Origin: a virus | DNA: 52,424 bases | Reading direction: 5' to 3' (one strand) | Virus record (IMG/VR): IMGVR_UViG_3300013009_000061 | Coordinates: 1 to 52,424 of that record | Part shown: in pieces, positions 48,519 to 52,424 of the stretch | Numbering within the stretch: position 1 is the first letter of the stretch | Layout of the letters: every line of letters begins with the position of its first letter | Position numbers and translations under genes: made by a program | Notes under the pieces: model-generated | What the model saw: only the letters and a program-made list of their open reading frames with translations | What the model was told of the DNA's origin: nothing | The model's database searches: none

Positions 48519-48908
48519 ATGGCTGCACCTATCACGAGCGTGGAGTTGCAGATCCTTGAGGACGTGCTGAGCGCGTTTGGTCTTGCGTTTGGCGGAGCGG
48601 TCACGTACTTGACGACCAAGGTCGTGCCGAAGTACATCCATAGCAAGACCGCGCAGAACGCCATAAGCGGCCTCGCTTCCATTGCTGAGAGCGTCGTGAC
48701 GCAGTTCAACCAGACGATTGTGAGCGACGCCAAGGCGAACGGCGTCTGGAACGCGACACTAGCCGCGAAGGTGAAGCAGGACGCGGTGCAGGCCGTGTTG
48801 TCGCAGGGCGCGAATTTGGCAAAGCTCGCGGAGAAAGTCGTCGGGGATGTGCCAGAGCTCGTCTCGACGCTCATTGAGCAGGCAGTGGCGAAGGAGAAGA
48901 CAAAGTGA
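48519..48908 (+). CDS. Holin, LLH type
   Basis: A 129-aa protein with one N-terminal hydrophobic segment (LSAFGLAFGGAVTYLTTKVV), then an amphipathic helical tail rich in Ala, Val and Lys (SIAESVVTQFNQTIVSDAKA). This matches the LLH/superfamily VI holin layout (pfam09682). It lies directly after the endolysin. TGAGGGAGGG precedes the ATG. The holin would form the lesion that releases the endolysin. Confidence 0.8.
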   Translation: MAAPITSVELQILEDVLSAFGLAFGGAVTYLTTKVVPKYIHSKTAQNAISGLASIAESVVTQFNQTIVSDAKANGVWNATLAAKVKQDAVQAVLSQGANLAKLAEKVVGDVPELVSTLIEQAVAKEKTK

Positions 48909-48986
48909 TATAGTGGTGCTAAGAGAGCCTGCCACGCGAGCCATGAGGCAGCGGACCAGGGCAGGCCAGTTCGTGTGGAGATTCAA

Positions 48987-49024
48987 GGCCCGATGCGAAT
49001 GAAGCACCGGGCCAAAAATTTTTT
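48987..49024. terminator. Terminator closing the lysis region
   Basis: GGCCCGATGC (48987-48996), a 7-base loop and GCACCGGGCC (49004-49013), with one mismatch in a 10-bp stem, then AAAAATTTTTT. The flanking A/T tract means that it can work in both directions. Confidence 0.75.
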
Positions 49025-49033
49025 CTCGGAAAC

Positions 49034-49074
49034 GTCGACAAAACTATTGAATTCGTCGACGAAACGTGTATACT
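49034..49074 (+). promoter_or_regulatory. Strong promoter with palindromic GTCGAC operator
   Basis: A -35 TTGAAT (49047-49052), a 16-bp spacer and -10 TATACT (49069-49074). The 12-bp palindrome TTCGTCGACGAA (49052-49063) fills the spacer, and another GTCGAC lies 21 bp upstream (49034-49039), two helical turns away. A dimeric repressor could bind both. It drives the accessory operon from 49133. A GCCCCG/CGGGGC hairpin follows in the leader (49098-49114). Confidence 0.75.
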
Positions 49075-49132
49075 GAGAATCAGAAGGAACAAACAAGGCC
49101 CCGACGGACGGGGCGATGAGGAGGGTAAGGAA

Positions 49133-49735
49133 ATGAAGGCGTACCGCATCCAACCTGCCGACCGCGACGTGAATCTCCTTCTCCAGCCCGAGCACCAAGT
49201 CTCTCGGTGCTGGACGTACACCGAGCGCCCGTGCCCGGAGTGCAACGGGGAAGGCCGCCGGTGGCACTACGGGGAGGAGATCGTATGCGAGGCTTGCGGC
49301 GGCGATGGTTGGGTCGAAGATGTACGCCACGGTGTCAGCGCCTGCCTCACGTTGGACGACCTCAGGGCGTATTTCCTCTCGCGGGGCGCCGACCTGGAGG
49401 ACACCGTCCTCGTCGAAATGGAAGCCGAGTGGGCCGAGGATGAGGACTTCGACGTTGACGCCGGCGCGGTGCTCGTCATCCCGCGAGAGATCGTGCGGGT
49501 GACGCCCATCGAGGAGACGGGGCTGTTCCGTTTCTTGGGGCATTCGCTCGACGAAATCCTCGCAGACGTCGAGGAGCGGTTCGCCGACCAAATCCGCGAG
49601 GCCGACGATGAGCGCTGGACGCTGGCTCAAATCCTTGAGTCCGAGTGGGACTTGAGCGAGGAGCAGGGGCAGTTCCAGTACCGTTCGGAGTGGACCAGCA
49701 AGGTCGAGGCATTCCTCGACCGAATTCTTGGATGA
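49133..49735 (+). CDS. DnaJ-type zinc-finger accessory protein
   Basis: A 200-aa acidic protein. RPCPECNGEGRRWHY and VCEACGGDGW are CxxCxGxG motifs of the DnaJ cysteine-rich domain, one zinc site with two of these half-motifs. No J domain is present. The C-terminal ~120 residues are acidic and helical (DEILADVEERFADQIREADD). GAGGAGGG precedes the ATG. First gene of the promoter-driven accessory operon. DnaJ-like zinc fingers in small phage proteins are of unknown role. Confidence 0.75.
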   Translation: MKAYRIQPADRDVNLLLQPEHQVSRCWTYTERPCPECNGEGRRWHYGEEIVCEACGGDGWVEDVRHGVSACLTLDDLRAYFLSRGADLEDTVLVEMEAEWAEDEDFDVDAGAVLVIPREIVRVTPIEETGLFRFLGHSLDEILADVEERFADQIREADDERWTLAQILESEWDLSEEQGQFQYRSEWTSKVEAFLDRILG

Positions 49736-49742
49736 GGAGGAA

Positions 49743-49979
49743 ATGAAAATGTTGGAGCAAAAGGCGTATTGGTTGGGCTATAAGGCGGCAGAACCTTATC
49801 TTGCCGCCAAACCGGGTACATCACTGCTCTCGCGCCGTGAGGCGCATGCGAAAGGTTTGGAAAAGCTGAAATTTTTAATTTCTGGCTTGAATGACAGTGA
49901 CGCGTTTTTCATGCACCGTGAGTTCGAGCGCGGTTTTCGAGACCGCGAACACGGCGGCCCCGGGAAAAGCGGCATCTAA
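49743..49979 (+). CDS. Small accessory protein, unknown function
   Basis: A 78-aa protein starting MKMLEQKAYWLGYKAAEPYL, with GATGAGGAGG upstream of the ATG at 49743. It is helical with basic stretches (SRREAHAKGLEKLKFLI and FERGFRDREHGGP). Second gene of the accessory operon. No motif recognised. Confidence 0.55.
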   Translation: MKMLEQKAYWLGYKAAEPYLAAKPGTSLLSRREAHAKGLEKLKFLISGLNDSDAFFMHREFERGFRDREHGGPGKSGI

Positions 49980-50059
49980 CCCAGCCGCTAAGCTCGTTGC
50001 CCGTAGCTAGGGCGCCCGACTCGCTCGGGCTCCCCATGGTGCGGACAACGCACACAAAA

Positions 50060-50075
50060 GCCGCCTTTGGGCGGC
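50060..50075. promoter_or_regulatory. Hairpin directly before the ring-nuclease ribosome site
   Basis: GCCGCC (50060-50065), TTTG loop and GGCGGC (50070-50075), immediately followed by AAAGGAGG (50076-50083). There is no T-run in the sense direction. It may shape translation of the next gene, or protect the downstream half after RNA processing. Confidence 0.5.
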
Positions 50076-50091
50076 AAAGGAGGAAAGTTTC

Positions 50092-50379
50092 ATGATCATC
50101 ACTGTAACACTTCAGGCCGGGCTGCTCCAGCCCGAGCAGTTGCCGGATCTCATCGCCGCCATGCCTTCCGCGGGAGGCACGGAGGGCATCATCCTGAGCG
50201 GGCGCCTGCCTGTGTGGGCGTTCGCGACGCTGGTGCACCATTTCCATCCCAGGCCGTGGGTTGCTACTTACGAGCCAAGGCTTGGACTTGGCGTCGTGGT
50301 AGCCTCCCATACTCCAGCAGTGGTGGTCGGGCAGACGGTCCCGACCGACGGACATGAGACTCTGGAGGTGTTGTTCTGA
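50092..50379 (+). CDS. Csx3/Crn3-like ring nuclease, candidate type III anti-CRISPR
   Basis: A 95-aa protein that follows the Csx3/Crn3 family over its whole length: GLLQPEQLPDLIAAM near the start, GIILSGRLPVWAFATLVHHF matching the conserved SGRGPIW...H core, then WVATYEPRLGLGVVVASH matching the conserved YDPRLG and the following strand. Family members are small enzymes that degrade cyclic tetra-adenylate, the alarm signal of type III CRISPR. Phage-encoded ring nucleases can act as anti-CRISPRs (established for the DUF1874/AcrIII-1 family). There are no CRISPR genes nearby. The usual Asp in YDPRLG is Glu here. The strong AAAGGAGG ribosome site suggests high expression. Confidence 0.85.
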   Translation: MIITVTLQAGLLQPEQLPDLIAAMPSAGGTEGIILSGRLPVWAFATLVHHFHPRPWVATYEPRLGLGVVVASHTPAVVVGQTVPTDGHETLEVLF

Positions 50380-51170
50380 TGAACGAGCATCTAACTCAAT
50401 TTTGCACAGCCTGGGCTCTCGCCCGTGCTTACTGGCACGGGTGGGCAGCCGACTACGGCACGTCCTTCACGGACATGGTAGAGGACGTCCATCTCGCCGC
50501 CTCTGCGGAGGAGGCGTGCGAGCGCATCCGCGCTCGTTACAAAGCACTACCGTCGTTTCCTGGCCAAATCGCGGGCATCGAGTGCCCGGAGCTGGCGGGA
50601 GATAACATCGTCCACACGACGGGCACTGGGCGTCTGTCGTGGGTTGTCCGCCCTGACGGCTCCGTATCGTTCACCGTCTCCACGCCGTATGGCGTCGTCG
50701 CGCAGGCCGAGGTGTCCGCGCCCGAGGTGGCGCGTACGCGCTACGGCGAGCCTTACATCCGCCGCACAGCCAATATGTGGGCTCGCGACGCTCGTCCGCG
50801 CCACGTCATGGCCTTAAACAAGGCCATAAGTGTGCTCGCCACGATACCAGAGTGCCCCGATGGAGACGTGCTGGAGTTGGCACGCTTCCTGCAGTCTCCG
50901 TTCGGTGAGTGCGAGGGCCTGCGTGTCGAGGTGGACCTGGACGGCTCCAAGTCCACGATGGGTCCTGGAGTCTGGTTCGAGGGTAGCTGGCCCACTGCGG
51001 CCAGCGGCGTGTTCGTGCCGCTGTTCACGCCGTTCACGCAACGTGACCTCGGGCGGGCGTTTGCCCACCTCGCCCGTACGGTGGATGCCGAGTATGCCTC
51101 CCTCGCCCGCGCCTTGGGCGAGAATGTGCCAGACTATATGCTGTTCCGCCCCGAGCCTGTCAGCGAGTAA
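50379..51170 (+). CDS. Accessory protein, unknown, co-translated with the Csx3-like gene
   Basis: A 263-aa protein whose ATG overlaps the ring-nuclease stop (TGATG). An N-terminal helical part (TQFCTAWALARAYWHGWAAD) and two beta-rich regions (TGRLSWVVRPDGSVSFTVST and EGLRVEVDLDGSKSTMGPG) give no family match that I can name. Its tight coupling to the Csx3-like gene suggests a joint function, perhaps in counter-defence, which is inference. Its 3' end overlaps a strong terminator. Confidence 0.55.
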   Translation: MNEHLTQFCTAWALARAYWHGWAADYGTSFTDMVEDVHLAASAEEACERIRARYKALPSFPGQIAGIECPELAGDNIVHTTGTGRLSWVVRPDGSVSFTVSTPYGVVAQAEVSAPEVARTRYGEPYIRRTANMWARDARPRHVMALNKAISVLATIPECPDGDVLELARFLQSPFGECEGLRVEVDLDGSKSTMGPGVWFEGSWPTAASGVFVPLFTPFTQRDLGRAFAHLARTVDAEYASLARALGENVPDYMLFRPEPVSE

Positions 51171-51193
51171 GCTGACGGGCTAGGGGCGTTTTT
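51148..51193 (+). terminator. Long-stem intrinsic terminator ending the accessory operon
   Basis: A 17-bp stem (GCCCCGAGCCTGTCAGC at 51148-51164 with GCTGACGGGCTAGGGGC at 51171-51187; one mismatch, one G-T pair), loop GAGTAA, then GTTTTT. The left arm encodes the last residues of the 50379 gene and its stop codon. Confidence 0.9.
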
Positions 51194-51213
51194 GTGTTTT
51201 GAGGAGGAAATGT

Positions 51214-51684
51214 ATGGAAGACAAAGACATCACCTGCCTGGGCGGCACACTTCGCCGCGTCGGCCCAAACCAATGGGAGTGGATAGACGGCACACCGGAG
51301 CCGCGCGTCCGTGACATGCTCCGCGCTGACCTCGCGCCGAACTTTCGCGTCATCGGTGGACGTAACGGCGATGTGGAAATCCCACGGAACTGGCGCGACT
51401 ACGTGGACGACCCGGCTATCGAGATGGCCATCGAATGGCTCATCAAGGAGCACGGTCGTCCATCCGACATCTTCGGCGAAGGTATCGCGGAGGCACTTGG
51501 GGACCATCGTGTCTTCGTGCGCGGGTATCGTGTGCCCGTGCAGAAGTGGGACGAGGTCATGATGGTCCCCACGGGAGTGGAGTGGGACTTGGAGCACGAG
51601 GAGGACATCTTGCAGCGAGCAGAGATGCTTAGAAGGAAGATGGAACGAGAGGAGGCGGAGAATGCCGAGACCCAGGAAGAGTAG
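51214..51684 (+). CDS. Accessory protein, unknown function
   Basis: A 156-aa acidic protein starting MEDKDITCLGGTLRRVGPNQ, with GAGGAGGAAATGT upstream of the ATG at 51214. A beta-rich N-terminal part is followed by helical segments and a charged coiled-coil end (LQRAEMLRRKMEREEAENAE). It begins after a strong terminator and overlaps the next gene by 23 bp. No motif recognised. Confidence 0.55.
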   Translation: MEDKDITCLGGTLRRVGPNQWEWIDGTPEPRVRDMLRADLAPNFRVIGGRNGDVEIPRNWRDYVDDPAIEMAIEWLIKEHGRPSDIFGEGIAEALGDHRVFVRGYRVPVQKWDEVMMVPTGVEWDLEHEEDILQRAEMLRRKMEREEAENAETQEE

Positions 51685-52051
51685 CGGATACCGTATCACG
51701 TGGAGGGTGACGGAAGACCTTGAGCCGTTTATCCAGCGGTTTGTGGAAGCCTTCTGCGAAGTCCCGGCGGCGATGGATACCATCGTGCGCCGGTATCGTC
51801 GTTCGCGAGAGGTCGGGGAAGAACGTCTCCGCGAACTGTTTTCGCCCGCGGAACTCAACTGGCTGATGCAGACCCTCGTGCCGCCAACCGAAGGTACAGG
51901 CATTGAATATATCACAGCCCAAGTATCGGAGGCAGTGCGACTCGGACAAACGGATGGCGTCGATGGTGAATCCATCCTAAGCAGAATCGTCCACTTGTCA
52001 GACATCGAACTGTTCGCGCTCGATGAGCGGAGGCGCATGTATGCCGAGTAA
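51662..52051 (+). CDS. Small helical accessory protein, unknown
   Basis: A 129-aa protein starting MPRPRKSSGYRITWRVTEDL, with AGAGGAGGCGG upstream of the ATG at 51662. It is helical throughout (FIQRFVEAFCEVPAAMDTIV) with a basic N-terminus. A DNA-binding role is possible but unsupported. It ends shortly before a terminator. Confidence 0.55.
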   Translation: MPRPRKSSGYRITWRVTEDLEPFIQRFVEAFCEVPAAMDTIVRRYRRSREVGEERLRELFSPAELNWLMQTLVPPTEGTGIEYITAQVSEAVRLGQTDGVDGESILSRIVHLSDIELFALDERRRMYAE

Positions 52052-52054
52052 AAG

Positions 52055-52087
52055 GCCCTGCTCACCACGTCGGTGGGCAGGGCTTTT
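52055..52087 (+). terminator. Intrinsic terminator at the end of the accessory region
   Basis: GCCCTGCTCACC (52055-52066), loop ACGTC, GGTGGGCAGGGC (52072-52083), with one T-G pair in a 12-bp stem, then TTTT. Confidence 0.88.
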
Positions 52088-52169
52088 GCGCACAATCCGA
52101 TAAGCCCAGACATATGTCGATCTCGATTTTCATACACTCTTAAAAAGTCTTGTGTCGGGGGAAAAACTT

Positions 52170-52424
52170 ATGGACTTTTGGCGCGCAAAGCACTACGATG
52201 AGGGCAAAGACCCGAGAAAAAAGAAGGTGATCCGCATGGCATCCCCTATCGATACCCACGTTCACACCGAACCGATTGAGCGCTATCGCATTCGTCATTC
52301 CGAAATTGAGGCTTGGAAGCGTACTTCTGGCCTTTTGACCGGCAAGATCCCGTATGGGGATGATGGCGAGACTCTGAGCGAGTATATTCATCGGAAGCGC
52401 GCCGAAGAGAGGGAGAGAGGCTAA
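52170..52424 (+). CDS. Small protein at the window edge, unknown
   Basis: An 84-aa protein starting MDFWRAKHYDEGKDPRKKKV, with a GTCGGGGGAA stretch upstream of the ATG at 52170, ending in TAA at the very last base of the window. It is charged (YIHRKRAEERERG at the C-terminus) with no recognised motif. Because attR has not been passed, it is still probably phage DNA. Confidence 0.5.
   Translation: MDFWRAKHYDEGKDPRKKKVIRMASPIDTHVHTEPIERYRIRHSEIEAWKRTSGLLTGKIPYGDDGETLSEYIHRKRAEERERG

Noticed and set aside
51160-52137. 325-aa minus-strand open frame
   Set aside because: Antisense to two forward frames that have good ribosome sites and terminators in the forward direction. It also crosses both terminators.
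1-52424. tRNA genes
   Set aside because: I saw no cloverleaf with a GTTCRAAYC-like T-arm. A dedicated scan such as tRNAscan-SE would settle it.

Overview
The window is an almost complete temperate-phage genome of about 52 kb, integrated in a Gram-positive (Firmicutes) chromosome. The host type is inferred from near-perfect AAGGAGGTGA-type ribosome binding sites, frequent TTG and GTG starts, a large serine recombinase, ImmA/ImmR-like immunity and a moderately high GC content. An Alicyclobacillus-like host is my guess, not something the sequence proves. A sheath, a tube and a full baseplate set make it a contractile-tailed (myovirus) phage. Only the left prophage end is visible: the first ~200 bp are host DNA (a truncated ArsR-family gene). 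The right end (attR) is not recognisable and probably lies beyond 52,424.

Layout. 1-2695 (minus strand): serine recombinase, ImmA-like peptidase and repressor. 2696-3200: divergent control region with two copies of a TTAAG-N5-CTTAA operator. 3200-5920: small early genes, including a Rha-type regulator and a zinc-ribbon gene on the opposite strand. 5920-20002: replication and recombination. It holds a DUF2800 nuclease-like protein, a DUF2815 ssDNA-binding-like protein, a family A DNA polymerase, a sliding-clamp-like protein, MazG-like and methyltransferase-like proteins, a VapE-type primase/helicase followed by an iteron-rich origin-like region, a VRR-NUC nuclease, an HNH/AP2 endonuclease and an SNF2 helicase. 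20006-20590: ArpU-like late regulator and a late-promoter region with helically phased repeats. 20616-28215: small Cys protein, terminase, portal, head protease/scaffold and capsid. 28230-43876: connectors, sheath, tube, frameshifted tail chaperone, tape measure, baseplate and fibres, with two inserted cargo genes. 43944-48908: two cysteine-peptidase-fold proteins, membrane proteins, an HNH protein, a secreted retropepsin-like protein, endolysin and holin. 49047-52424: an accessory operon with its own strong promoter and terminator, then smaller genes.

Two items stand out. First, the DNA polymerase gene is fractured. The exonuclease half ends in an N-intein, the polymerase half begins with a 24-residue C-intein, and a free-standing GIY-YIG endonuclease gene lies between them in a third frame. 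Protein trans-splicing would restore a 655-aa polymerase. Second, the accessory operon encodes a 95-aa protein that closely matches the Csx3/Crn3 ring nucleases of type III CRISPR systems, so it is a candidate phage-borne anti-CRISPR. Supporting observations include nested scaffold and endolysin starts, a canonical -1 frameshift site, an origin-like region, and integration inside a host regulator gene that leaves the recombinase reading frame open into host DNA.

No gene-free stretch exceeds 300 bases. The largest are 48909-49132 (terminator plus promoter) and 17446-17632 (origin-like). I saw no tRNA, rRNA or CRISPR array.
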